Shown: in pieces, positions 35,444 to 46,866 of the stretch
Layout: each line of letters begins with the position of its first letter
Numbering within the stretch: the first letter of the stretch is position 1
Assembly (NCBI RefSeq): GCF_025024155.1
Contig: NW_026251775.1
Span: 124,001 to 188,000 of the forward strand
DNA length: 64,000 nucleotides
Reading direction: 5' to 3'
Source: Gamsiella multidivaricata
Lineage: Eukaryota; Mortierellomycota; Mortierellomycetes; Mortierellales; Mortierellaceae
The notes under the pieces: generated by a model
Told to the model about the DNA's origin: nothing
What the model saw: only the letters and a program-made list of their open reading frames with translations
Databases searched by the model: none
Made by a program: the position numbers and the translations under genes

Positions 35444-35689
35444 GTTGTTACAAGGATGGGGTTTAATATTATTAATAAAGCGTTATAGCAAGGAATACAC
35501 AGAGGATGGAATGTTTACTTGAGCACTTAAAGGGAGCCACAATGCGGATTTGGATGCGGATTTGAAATGCACCACTGGGAGGGCTGATGTATTTGGTCGG
35601 CGGATTCGACAACCAAATACGCTCCGATTCGGGCTCGTAAAAAATTCAAATACGTTAAAAAATGTCAATAACTGAAACCCCCCTATTGT

Positions 35690-37016
35690 CTTCTGGGGGC
35701 ATGACAATGAACGTGACCTTTTTAAAGGGAACAGTCCAGTCCGTATGAAGCTGCTACAGCTGGACTGTGTCACGGACCTGTGCATACAACTTGAGGCGAC
35801 AGACAAGGAGACTGTTATCGATATCCTTCGCAAGAGCCCAAGTCTCACGGCGCTTAACCTCCAGTGTCATCCTGATGACATTGCTCGCATTGAAGACACA
35901 GTGGCATCGACAAGGGAATCGATGCTTTTTCAAGGACAGAAATGCGCACTCCAAAGACTTCGCTTATCAACAGTTCCAATTATTATTCCTACAATCTTTC
36001 ATGGCACCTATATCACCATTTGCTTTAGTTTTCACAGCGACTCGACCTCGTACGACACATCTGCTGAAGCCTCACTTACGTATAAAAGCATAAAAAGCAT
36101 GCCGCACTCCGTTTTTAACCTGATCCGCCATTATCGATCGTACCTGAGAAAAGTCGACATCTGAGAGAACACAGGGGATAATATCGCCATCATCTTCGAC
36201 AGTATCATAGGAGAGGCTGGATCACATATAATGTCCCTGAGATTGGATCCGTATGATCTGACGGATATTGGCATGGATTGCGTCGAGCGGGTGCTGGAGC
36301 GGTCGAAGGACCTACAGGAGCTTAAAGTCGATATCAGCGCTCTGCAGGAACTCAACCAACAGAATAAACTGGCGCGGCTGCTTAGAGGACAAAGCAAGAG
36401 GTTGACTGCCCTAAGTCTAGAGGGTGACTCGGCCCATGAATGGATACCCAAAGCTGCAGAGCTTTGTCCGGCAAGGTGCGATTTGCCGATCCTGAGAGGA
36501 TTTTGTCTGTCGTGTCCCAAGCCGTTCAAGGTTCCTCATCCGTTTGTCCAATGGATCGTTAGCATGGTTTCACCTTGGTCAAGGGTCAGTGCTCTAATGC
36601 CCTATGCTCAATGGTTTGCTACTCAACCAAGCCCGATGACTCTAGATAACGTCGAGGAGCTATTTCAGGATACATATTTCCCCCCATTGCTGGAGATCGC
36701 GGAGATGTGGATGCCTCTGATGGATGTCTACTTGAAGGGGCTAGAATTTGAGCCGGAGGATTGGAAGAGAATCATAGCAGCTCTCGATCTCTCAACCTTA
36801 GAGACCCTTAATCTCAGCAACAGCAACTTTTCCCAAGAGCAGCTCACGACTCTGATTGAGCTGATACCTCAGGGTACAAATCCTGTGAGAAGGTTGAAGC
36901 TGCATCTTTATCACACAGACCTAGTCATTTGTCCAAGTACGATCACGCTGCTTAGAAAACTTGCAGAGAAAGCACCCCATATCGAAATCGATATTTACAA
37001 CCCTTGCGACTCTTGA
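35690..37016 (+). pseudogene. Leucine-rich-repeat-type protein with in-frame stop
   Basis: One reading frame runs from the TIR border to 37016. It encodes LRR-like strands such as LLQLDCVTDLCIQLE, PSLTALNLQCHPD, LKVDISALQELNQQ and LSTLETLNLSNSNFSQEQL. A single TGA (36162-36164) interrupts it, and sequence on both sides reads as protein in the same frame (LRKVDI, then ENTGDNIAIIFDS). Met codons at 35745 and 36231 could start shorter products. Large LRR/F-box-like families are common in Mortierella-type genomes. No F-box is seen here, perhaps because the 5' end was lost at the element junction. It could be a readthrough or a miscalled base. Confidence 0.5.
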
Positions 37017-37781
37017 CTTTGTGAATAAAAACATGCTCTGCGGACATCACAGCTTCTTTTTATATTTTATGGAGGCGAGTGTGTACACGAGTTTTCATAC
37101 TGCGAGCTTGCATGCCACCGGTCCCCGATCCGTGACACATAGTCTCCGTAGAAATATGGTCACTAATTCGCTTCTCGTGTTTCAAAGGTCGAGCCCTTCC
37201 CCCTCTCTTCCCCTTTTTCTGAATCTACTACCGCTCGGTGTCAGTCCTATAGTTGAAAGAGTCATGATCCTACACTAATTTGGTCCAATCACATTTCTGT
37301 ATTTATTTATTCAAAGACATGGTGTTTTTGTTGTACAGGCAGGAAAGGAACAGGGTCAGTTGGACAGATATTGCTACATGATGTATGTACGTTTATGCGC
37401 ACGGTCCATGCAGTGAGTGCACGGACGATCGTGACGCTGATGATGATGATGATAGTGATGATGCTGAGTGCTAGTGATGATGAGGATGAATAAAAATAAC
37501 GATGGACTAGTATAGTCATGACAACATGTTTAGTAAAAAAGAGGTCATCCGTTTCTTTTTTTTTTTGTCTCCTTTTAGAGTCATCTCAAAGCTGCTGGAC
37601 TCTTTTGCAGAAAACCATAAACACGCCAATATGCGTCATGATACCATAGACTAGAATCACCTCTCAAGAGAATGTTCATCTCTCATATAGAATGTAATAT
37701 GCAAAAGAATGAGGTATGTGTGTTTATTTGTTTTGAAATGAAAGAATGCAAGTGGTGGGCAATGCAAAAGGAAGGATTTCC
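37017..37781. other. Intergenic region with simple repeats
   Basis: About 0.77 kb. It includes a GATGAT-type microsatellite around 37438-37490 and the 3' region of the PAQR gene. No gene was recognised. Confidence 0.4.
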
Positions 37782-39396
37782 TTAGATGGCGATCAGTCCG
37801 CCAACTGGCGCAATGCCCTCGAATCCAGAGGGGCATCCAAACTCGTATCGCCGTTCCCAGAACGACAATGCGGCTGTGAAGTGGAAGTACACACCACCGA
37901 GCACACAAAGGTGCCAGAGCTGATGGGATGATCCGAGGTGATCGAAGCGTCCTGGGAACAGTTTCTCGGGGTATTGGTTCGCATAGAGGAAGACACCCAA
38001 GAGATACGATCCCATCGATTTGAGCAGAGGGAAGATCCATTCCAGAGTTGGACCAGCACCCTGGATCAGCATCAGATGGAACACTGGGAGCAATGCGGAG
38101 GCAGCCATAGAGATGAAAAAGGTGATACGAAGCCAGCGTGTCTCTATTGAATTGAAGGTGATAGATAAAGCTGTTAGTTTTCACGAGCCTAATTTTGAGT
38201 GTAGCCATAGACGGATAAATGTTTTTTCGCAGTCGGAGTAGTCTGTTTCCGGTTTCTGCGGGGTCTCTGAATCCGTGGCGGAAGGTTCCAGGAGAGCCCA
38301 AAGAATGAAAGAAAAAAAAATTGTTACCTTTTTGATCAAACCAAGACAGCCAAGGGATGACAACTCCAGCAACGCCAAACAGGGCTGTGGCAGAGATATA
38401 CGAGTTGCGGAAGACGGATTCACAGTAAAAGCCATAGTATTCTGTGACGACGACGCTTGCTGCAATCAAGACCGAGATGCCGACATAGTCCAGACAGGCC
38501 ATGCACTTCATTGTTCCCTCATGTGCGATCTGGGCAAAGGTGTGCCAGAGCGACGACATCAACAGACACTTGTACACTGCCAAGAAGAAGACCAAGAAGA
38601 CTAGCTTGTCGTATCCATCTGCAGGCATGTAGGGCAGGTTCCGGACCGGGGTCGAGGTAGGGGTGGAGAAGTATGGGTTCGATCCTGAGAAGAAGTAGAT
38701 GCCGACAGCCAAGAAGTAAAAGAATCCGAGCAGATGGGTCCAGATGTTGCCGGATTCGTTGTGGACGTAAAAGATGGACTTGAAGCACTGTGTCTTTGAG
38801 GAGAGGAAACGGTATCCAGAAAGGATGTATTTGTTCTCCTGCCACTGTTCCGGAAGCTCCTCGAACCGCAACAGCCGCTTGGCGCCCTCGAGAGCGGCCC
38901 TGCGATGAGCACCGATGGTGTCGATGGTGTAGTCGATGATGGCCCGACTGTCGACTTTTTCAAAGATGCCGATGGCGTCGTCCATGCGCTCAAAGGAGGT
39001 CTGCTCGAGCTCGACGTACTTTTCCTCGAGGATCATGACGGCGGTGCTGAGCTTGTCCTTGAGGGTTGATTTGGCCTGGAGGGCATGCTGGTAGGTGTCC
39101 TCCATGATCCTGAGGGTAGTGCGGACCTTGTCGTCGATGGAGGGCATTTCGAGGGTGGCATAGGTCTCCTCGAGCTGGCGCAGGGTGGCGTCGACTTTTT
39201 CGAGCGAGGGGGCCTCGATGGAGCGCAGCTTGTTTTCGATTTTGACGAGGAGGGTGTCGAGCTTGTCGAGGATGGCGGCGTCGATGCCCTCGAGGTCGAC
39301 GGGGAGCATGGCGGCGGCCTTTCCGGCCACGGCCTGGACAGCCTGGACGCCCTTGCGGATGGAGTTTGAGCGGGTTCTCTTTTTGAGATCGGACAT
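37782..39396 (-). CDS. IZH3: PAQR/hemolysin-III family membrane protein (Izh3-like)
   Basis: Seven-transmembrane AdipoR-related protein. Yeast members (Izh) act in zinc and lipid homeostasis, probably as ceramidase-like hydrolases. Exons 39396..38328 and 38143..37782 give 476 aa. Residues 1 to about 190 are charged, helical and coiled-coil-like, an extension found in Izh3 but not in short Izh proteins. The core shows FYVHNESGNIWTHLLGF (the first PAQR motif), SSLWHTFAQIAHEG and, near the end, HLGSSHQLWHLCVLGG, supplying the conserved Ser/His metal ligands. The intron lies between transmembrane segments. The G|AG junction keeps the frame (DQK-ETRWLRITFF). Substrate unknown. Confidence 0.87.
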
Positions 39397-39592
39397 TGGA
39401 GAGTGGGCTGTGTGGGGAGGAGTGGGGAGTGAAGGAAAAGGATGAGAAGAAAAGAAAAGAAAAGGCGGGGGAGTGATGAGGAGAGGATCGGTGAGGAAGG
39501 TGTGATCTGTATGGGAGAGGAGGAAGAGGTATATACAGCGGGTGCAGAATATGAATGGGTGGGTGTGTGTGTGGGATCAGGACAGTCTGATG

Positions 39593-39768
39593 GGAGGAAT
39601 CGGAGGAAGAGAAGAGAGGGAAGGAGAAGAGAGGGGAGAGAGGGAAGGGAGAGAAGGAAGGGAGAGAGGAGAAGAGGAGAGGAGAAGAGAAGGGAAGAAA
39701 AGAGGGCGAGAAAGGAAAGACGAGAAGGAAGAGAGAAGAGAAAGAAAAAAAAGAAAAAAGAAAAAGGC
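39593..39768 (+). repeat. Polypurine (GA-rich) tract
   Basis: About 175 bp almost purely of G and A on the + strand. Such mirror-like purine tracts can form triplex (H-DNA). It sits about 200 bp upstream of the PAQR start codon. Confidence 0.85.
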
Positions 39769-39899
39769 TCTGTCTGTTTGTGGTATTTGTGGCCGGATGA
39801 TCCTCCCTTCCGCCAATCCCCTCTCGCCCTCAGGTCCCACAGCGCAGTCTGCCTCTGCCGGTGGATGGATGCACCTCCCTCCGCCCGCTAAGCTCGCCT

Positions 39900-40012
39900 A
39901 CCCGCTCACTCTCACTCTCACTCTCTCGCTCTTACTCTCTTACTCTCTCTTACTCTCTTACTCTCTTACTCTCACTCTCTTACTCTCTTTCTCTCTTTCT
40001 CTCCTCCTCCTG
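39900..40012 (+). repeat. Polypyrimidine CT-rich repeat
   Basis: Repeated CTCACT, CTTACT and CTCTCT words over about 110 bp form an imperfect microsatellite that mirrors the purine tract 130 bp upstream. Confidence 0.8.
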
Positions 40013-40473
40013 CCGCCTTTGCCTGCTCAGCCAGGGAGGGGCTCATTTGCTTCCTGGCCGTTGTCCCTTCGACTGCTCTCACCAGGAAGCAAGGCCCCGG
40101 CTGTGCTCTGTATTCCTCTCTCCAGACAGATATATCCATCTATCCATCCATCATGACTGCTATTATTAGGACACAAGGAAAGCAGACTACGGCCAGCTAG
40201 CCATGAAGGGTGAGCACTCTCGCAGTCGATCCACACCGCCCACACCGCCCACACGCCCTGCGGCTGCACCCGCGCATTGGTCCGCTTCCTAGTCTGCCAA
40301 TAAAATCCCTCGCACCCTGCCACGACCCACGCACACACCACCATCCCCCCCCTCCACTTCTTTCTTTCCCCTGGGTTACGGTGTTATGCGTTTGTCCTGG
40401 TTGTTTGGGTTGTTGGATCGCTTAGTCGCTTGATTGCTTGATTGCTTGATTGTTGGGGAAAGAAGAACCCGAG

Positions 40474-40558
40474 AGACAGCGACAGAAACAGAGACAGAGA
40501 CAGAGACAGAGACAGAGACAGAGACAGAAACAGAGAGGAGAGACAGACAGACAGACAG
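40474..40558 (+). repeat. GACAGA minisatellite
   Basis: About ten copies of a GACAGA/GAGACA 6-bp unit, followed by four GACA units, in intergenic DNA. Confidence 0.85.
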
Positions 40559-41065
40559 CAGTTGCCGGCGTGGGGATAGCGTCGGGCGAATCGGACGCTA
40601 TGACGATGCCCATCACATGACCAGTTCCTCCTCTCCCCTCCCCCACAGCATCCAGGACCGAGAAGCAGCCAACCAATCATTGTGTCATAGTTGGAAGGGC
40701 GCTTTTCTTTTCTTTTCTCTGCTTCTTCCCCTTTGCCTTTGTCCGACTCCGCTCTGCGATGTCTGTAATGGAATGTGTCTTCGCACAGTCAGCCACCGTA
40801 TAAAAGAGAGCGCGCCTTCCCCCCGCCTTCCCTTTTTCTTTTTTCATTCTATTTCTTTTGTATATTATAATCTCCCTCCATAACGACCCTCCTCCCTCCA
40901 CTCTCTCTCTCTCTCTCCATACACACACACTCTCTCTCTCTTTTATCTGTATATATATCCTGCACATCACACTTTATCTCCTGCATAAATAATATCGCAT
41001 TGCATTGCATCCCATCCCATTCCACTCCACTCCACTCCATTTCTTACTCTCAGTAACATAGCATC

Positions 41066-41857
41066 ATGGCCGTAACCGAGCACTTCAGCCCCCTGTCTGC
41101 AGACATCCTCGCCCTGCATGAGCGGCACCAGCTCTACGCGTCAAGGAAAAAGGGCGCCGCCCTCAGAGGCACCCTCGACACTTCCATGGCCAAGCTCAGC
41201 ACGCCCACCGCACCAAAACCCTCCTCCGCCTCATCCCCCTCATCTCCATCAAAAACACCCCTCGTCTTCAAAAAACCAACAAACCACCAGTTCTCCTGGG
41301 CCGAACTCTCAAAAATGGTCGCCGAGAAGGATCTGGGTCCCATGGGCCGATCGGAAGCTGTCCAGGAGGCCTACCAGAAGGCCATCAAGCGTCGCACCAA
41401 GAAGTACGGCTCTCCCGATGAATATATCCGCCAGCGAATCCTCCACTGGCCCCCTGCGGAGAAGGACGATGCCTCCTCGGACGGTAACGAATCCTCAACC
41501 TCGTCCGCATCCCTGTCCCCACCCTCATCCCCCACTGGACCTGTAGATCCACTCGAGATTGCCCTGAAGAAGAACGAATTCCCATACTCTGTCAAGCCTG
41601 GTATCGAGCATTGGTTGATCTGGTCGCGCCAGCCATTGACGGACGAGGCCTGGATCCGGGCCTTCCTCCAGGAACGTCTGCCCGGTCGGGACTTCTTGTT
41701 CTTCACCAACCCACCCGAGCTGCGGAGCGTGCCCTCGATCTCCCACGTACAAGTCTTCACCAAGGGTGAGGGCGCCGTCTTGGACGAGGAAGATATCGAG
41801 AACAAGAAGGATGAGAAGGACGCTGCCGCCGCCGCCGCATCTGAGGAATCAACATAG
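41066..41857 (+). CDS. GIG1: DUF3605 family protein (N-acetylglucosamine-induced protein 1-like)
   Basis: A 263-aa single-exon protein of the DUF3605 family. The Candida member Gig1 is induced by N-acetylglucosamine; biochemical role is unclear. Seen are FSWAELSKMVAEKDLGPMGRS, YQKAIKRRTKKYGSPDEYI and the LHW segment. After a Ser/Pro-rich insert come FPYSVKPGIEHWLIWSRQPL and FTNPPELRSVPSISHVQVF, which are the conserved blocks of the family. The C-terminus is a charged Ala/Glu tail. The start codon follows a CA/CT-rich leader and fits a fungal context (ATCATGG). The middle insert is lineage-specific low complexity. Confidence 0.8.
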   Translation: MAVTEHFSPLSADILALHERHQLYASRKKGAALRGTLDTSMAKLSTPTAPKPSSASSPSSPSKTPLVFKKPTNHQFSWAELSKMVAEKDLGPMGRSEAVQEAYQKAIKRRTKKYGSPDEYIRQRILHWPPAEKDDASSDGNESSTSSASLSPPSSPTGPVDPLEIALKKNEFPYSVKPGIEHWLIWSRQPLTDEAWIRAFLQERLPGRDFLFFTNPPELRSVPSISHVQVFTKGEGAVLDEEDIENKKDEKDAAAAAASEEST

Positions 41858-42746
41858 ATACAGACAAGCCTTGCGCGATCCCTAGACAACACTTTTACAT
41901 CTTCATCTTCATCTTCACTTCTCATTTGGCTGATCGCCATCCTTTTTACATAGTAGCATAGTAACATAGCAACAGAACATGACTCCTCTCCTCTCACATT
42001 AAACGTGTTGCATGAGACATACCTACCTGCATTTTATCTAGAAGAGTCCGTTGATCTGTATTATCCCATCTATCGTACGAATAAAGCAGCCTCTGGCACT
42101 CCCCTCCTGCCCAATTGCTCGCAGCCGCCTATACGCATTCCCATGCCACTCGATCTCATTTCTGCCCAGCTTGAAAGGGGCGATATTATGATGCTAAAAA
42201 AACCCCCCCGCAGTGTACATTCTCACCATCTTACCATCACCCCAGCCCTTTCTCTTTTTTTCTTTCTTTCTCTCGTCTTCCCCATTCTCTCCCCCATCGA
42301 CACCGTTCCCCGTTTCACTTTTCGGAGATTCGCTCGGCACACTCAGCTTGGCAGTGAGTAAAAAAGAACGCAAAAGAGAGTTACTAGCTGCGTCATAGCG
42401 CCTATTATCTCCCACCAATCAGCGCCCTGGTTGCAGATCGGGTTAAAAGTCCGGTTTATCTTTTCTTTACTGATTCTGCAATACAAACATTTTTTTCCCA
42501 TCTGCTGGCTATTGTGGGGATTCTCGTCGTCGCCGTTCTTTTTTGATTCCGTGAACTCGCAACCCACACTCACGACACCACCCATTGCTGTGCCTGTGCG
42601 CACTTCCACTGCACGCACTCCCTCAACTGCATCCTTTTTTTTTCTGTCTTCTTTTTTCTGACCCCAGTTGTCTTTTTTTTTTTTTTTCGTTTGCTTCGGA
42701 GTTGAGTCCATCTAATCTGCCGCGGGGAAGGGGCTTTTGAGCTCCG
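41858..42746. other. Intergenic region upstream of the pectin-lyase-fold gene
   Basis: About 0.9 kb, pyrimidine-rich with T tracts near 42637 and 42671-42687. It holds the DUF3605 3' region and a promoter; no gene was recognised. Confidence 0.4.
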
Positions 42747-45700
42747 ATGTGCCGTCCATTTTGTGTTCTGCTGACAAACGCGACATCGTCCACACCCACA
42801 ACAAATCCCACCAGCCATCCAACACACTCTCCGCCCACACAGCAGCCGCACGTGGGGTCTCAGATATTCTCCGTCGCAGACCACAACCGCTACCCCACAC
42901 TCTCCACCGCTCCATCCCCGACTGCAGCGGACCTAGGAATGCCCGAGGGAGTCGGAGCGTCGATCAAAATTCCATTCGCCGCCCGTATCTCGACAACAGC
43001 ACCACCAACAACAGCGACAGCAACTACAACAACAACAATAGCGACGACCGTGAGACCCATGATGTCTCCGATTCCTCGTTATCGAGCCCAGATCTACGCG
43101 CACAACAACAGCCTATCCAGACATCCCCCTCCCTCCCCAGGTCTAGGTCCAGGTCCAGACAAGAACCGTAACAGATATGTCTCTCCCACAGCCCTTCTCT
43201 GGGTCATCTCCCTCCTCCTCCTCGGGACCGTCATCTCCGCCAAAGACCCTCCCCTGAATCCCAATAATACGCCCGCACAGCTCTCTCCTGCTGACATCGT
43301 CCCATTCGATCCACTCGTCCCCCTCTCAGAGCAGCTCACGATCCCTGTTGCCGCAGGTGTCCCACCTCTCTCAGCCACGGTTCCTGAACTGCAGAGACAA
43401 AAAGAACATGTATACATCCGGCGACTCGAGATCGAACGTGTGCAGCGTCGGGGATCCTTCTATGTCGAGCTCACACCTACGGATATCCAGATGATGAAAC
43501 CCGGAATGGCTCCTCAGAACCTGATAAGGTATTCAAAGGAGCCGCTGCCGTGGGAGGGGATGCCTGAGAACGAGGAGGGGGGCGGGTTGTCGCAGGAGGA
43601 GGAGGATTATACAGCACTCGAATATCCGTATTCACCCTGGGGAGACGAGTTTCAGTACAGGGCTAGGACGAATAAGGACAAAGGTGGTGAGGAAAAGAAA
43701 AGGGTGAACGAGGATGGCGTGCAAGTCATTGCTGCGGGACGTCCTTCAAAAAAGAAGGGTCAGCACCATCGAAACGATCCCCTGCGGAAGCCAAACAAGC
43801 AGCGAGGGTATACAAAGCAAGAGGAAGAGGAGTCCTGGGTGGCACAGATGGATATGGACGATGGTGCTACTGATGTTGTGGACAGGGACCTCATTCGAAT
43901 CAAGATCACTCCTGCGGATCCAGCTCCCTTCAAGGAGAGCTCAAAAAACCGCGTAAGCAGAGCGTCTTCTTCGTTATCGCAAACAGGCAGGACTTTGAAA
44001 GCGGAAGAGGTAGGGGAGTTTGGCGTACAGGCGACGGATTTGGATCCGAATGTGGGTGAGAATATTAGTGAGGTGGTGGATCCGGCTGTTTGGGATGCTG
44101 AGGGGGGACCGCAGAGAGGTCCGGTGGGCACACAGGAATATATGGAGAATACAGACGATGGAGGCCCATCGAGTAGTCTTCCAGATACCACCGAAAGAAT
44201 GAAAGTAAATGCGGAGAATTGGAAGGAGGATATGTGGTCGAGGCCGGATGAGATTGATCTGTTAGGCCATGAAGCAGAGGTGGATTGGCTGGACGAACAG
44301 GATAGGGTCCAGCAGTGGGCTAGGAAGGAGAGGAAGAAGATGGAGTATCGTCGTCCTCAGCATGGTGCAGAGGACGACACAGGGAGCAGATCTAAGGATG
44401 AAGCTGACGAGAATGCATATAGCGGTGAGGGAGGTGTTGGTAGAGGTAAGGAGATGGGTACGAACGTCTTTGGCCAAACCAAAGACCATCACCGCATGCA
44501 GTCAGAGTCGCCCGAGGAGATCTTTCACGATCTCGAGTGGGAGATGAAACATGGTATGGACAATGAGCATTTTCACTACGGTCAACGCGCGATACATGTC
44601 TATCGCTAACCATTTTTTTTTTTCATACTAACTCTAGGCGGACTAAACCCGAAGCATTTCCACCCAGGATTCCAGATGCAACGCATCCATCCCATGGCCT
44701 CAAACCAGGACATGGACCAAGACCGCGACGAAGACGGCATCATCTTCCCAAATGTCCACTCCAACGAATCCTACAGCAAGATCGTCCAACCCATCAAGCC
44801 CGGAAACCCAGATTCACCACTCGGCTACCTGGCTTACAACCGGCAAGGTGATCGCATCATGGACTTTAGCATGGTCGGCTGGAACGAAGGAAACACGGAC
44901 CTACCAGATACAACAGCCGATGTTCCCGCCATCGAGCAACTCTGGCCACGACCCGGAGCTGATAGCGATACTGATCAGGGAGACGATACGAAAAGGATCC
45001 AGAGTGCACTCGACCGCGTCTCCGTCCTTGCGGAAGGTCGGCTTGCAGCACACGATGTGGTACCGAGAGGTGCGCTCGTGCTTCAAAAGGGAGTGTACAG
45101 GATCTCGAAACCGCTCAAAATCCATCATGGCGGGATCTTGTTCCGTGGAAACCCTGCAGGTGGCACCAGGATCGTCTGTCAGTGGAAACCCACCGGACCG
45201 CGCTACGCGATCGAAGTCGAGTAAGCCTCCAGGTGTATCTCTCCTTCAAAAGATTGAAAACTGAAGCAGTGGAAACTCTGTATTAATATGTTCGTCTTTT
45301 GATAACGTATGGATCATCCTAGGGGGAAAGCGGATGATATGTTACCTGGTACCAAGATCCCCATCGTCTCAGACTACACGCCGGTCGGCTCGTTTCATCT
45401 CAAACTCGATCCGACATACTTTCAAGACACTTCTTTAAAAGTAGGCGACCAGATCATCGTGAGCCGGGTCGGTAACGACCGCTGGATCAAAGACATCGGC
45501 ATGGACGACTTCAAGTCCCGCAAGAAGGGCGTCAAACCCTGGAAGAAGATGCACGCACGGATGTACCGCACCATCCGTTCGCTCAACGCCCAAACCGGGA
45601 TCATCCAACTCGACGCACCCTTGCCGATCTCGATCTGGCGACAATACGGCGGTGGGTTCATCACACAGTACCGTGACCACAAGATCCGTGCCCTAGGGAT

Positions 45701-46490
45701 CCAATATCTCGACATAGTCTTTCCCAAAAACATTTGGCGCCGGACTCAGGATATGCTCGACCGCGAGGGGCGGGGGAGTAAAGACTACCGGTTCTCGTAC
45801 GAGATCTTTGCGAATTACGCCCTCCGCCTCGATCGAGCCTGTCACGTCTACGTCTCCCATCTCACCTCGGCCTTCTTCCACAACTTTGTCTCTGTTGGTA
45901 CGGACGCCCACCACATCACGTTCGAATCTATCGTCCACTCCTACCCAGACGAGATGCTCTCCGGTCAATCGGCCTTCCAGCTCTCCGGACAACTGATCCT
46001 CGTCAAAAACTCGCTCTCCCAGGGCTCGTTCCACTTCCTTGCGGATATCAATCACGTCATGGGCCCCAATGTCTTTCACCGATTCCAGGCCATTAACATT
46101 GGAAGACCCTACCACCCCACGCCTTCTGATTTCGCCCCCGGAGAAATCGGTCCGCATATGAAGTTCTGTACCGGGATCCTCGTCGACCAGGTCGTGACGG
46201 ACGGCTCGATCCAGATCGTGAACCGGGGGGATATGGGGACGGGCCAAGGGTACTCTGGTGCAAATTCCGTGGTGTGGAACTCGCGTGCGCGGGAGGGGAT
46301 CCTGACCCATCGACCGAGGGGAACTCAGAACTTTGTGATCGGGAGCGAGGATCTGGAGGCGAAGGATCGACAGGCCTGGGATGCACATGGGTGGAAGGAA
46401 CATTTGGGCGCGGAAGTACTTCCGGGGAGCCTGTATCTTCGCCAGTTGGCTGATCGGTTGGACAGACTGAATAGAGGCTGGGTTGTGTAG
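42747..46490 (+). CDS. Membrane-anchored pectin-lyase-fold (parallel beta-helix) protein
   Basis: Three exons (to 44553, 44638..45220, 45323..46490) give up to 1185 aa. The open frame begins at 42747, but Met codons at 42939 or 43059 are also plausible starts. A hydrophobic segment ALLWVISLLLLGTVISA after about 140 residues suggests a type-II anchor or internal signal. A long acidic/Ser linker follows. The C-terminal half shows the pectate-lyase-superfamily pattern: DDTKRIQSALDRV, then GALVLQKGVYRI and HHGGILFRGNPAGGT, then beta-helix turns (HVYVSHLTSAFFHNFVSVG, HHITFESIVHSYPDE). It is probably a cell-surface polysaccharide-modifying or binding protein. No catalytic residues could be assigned, so the activity is unknown. 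Confidence 0.7.
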
Positions 46491-46866
46491 GAGGCTCGAG
46501 GTGGGGGTGATGGTGGTAAATATGGTAGCAAAAAAAAAAAAAAAAAAAAATGCGAGAGTATTCTTCACATTTTTTTTTTATATTTTGAGCTGTAGAGGGG
46601 CAGTAAAGTGTTTTGCGTGTGCTTTTTATTGCTCACAGCACCATGTAGACAGATACCAGCCCTAGGTTTGTATAGGCATCCAAGGCAAAAGGACGCGTTG
46701 GTGGGACGTCCATTCCACAAATGGACTTAAGGGCCACTCAATGCTCATATTGGACTGGGTCACTTTTTTTTCTTCCTCCCTTTTCTGTCCTTCCCCACCA
46801 CCACCTCCTCCTTCCCCCTTCTCCCCTGCTCCCTCCCTCTTCTACGAACATACGCATTCGTCGGAT
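46491..46866. other. Short intergenic region
   Basis: The 376 bp include an A-tract at about 46530-46550 and a T-tract at 46570-46579, then a CT-rich leader of the next gene. No gene was recognised. Confidence 0.4.

Larger units (their letters stand above)
34762..35689. mobile_element. PIF/Harbinger-type deletion derivative with TIRs
   Basis: The 928-bp element is bounded by inverted repeats: ACAATAGGGGGTTTCAGTTA reads inward from 34762, and its reverse complement (with one extra C) ends at 35689. Inside are two truncated, face-to-face coding remnants, one resembling the Myb/trihelix-like ORF and one resembling a transposase N-terminus. They appear joined where the middle of the element was lost. 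The flanking dinucleotide CT is present on both sides, a possible short target duplication; a classical 3-bp TWA duplication was not seen. The assignment to PIF/Harbinger is inference from the two-ORF layout. Confidence 0.6.
39397..41065. other. Low-complexity intergenic/promoter region
   Basis: About 1.67 kb between divergently transcribed genes. It is dominated by simple sequence: a purine (GA) tract, a pyrimidine (CT) tract, a GACAGA minisatellite and CA/CT microsatellites just upstream of the DUF3605 gene. Long open frames here are only low-complexity translations. Confidence 0.6.

Noticed and set aside
39442..40156. Arg/Glu-rich plus-strand open frames
   Set aside because: Translation of simple GA/CT repeats in intergenic DNA.
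45693..46568. Minus-strand 291-aa open frame
   Set aside because: Antisense of the pectin-lyase-fold exon 3.
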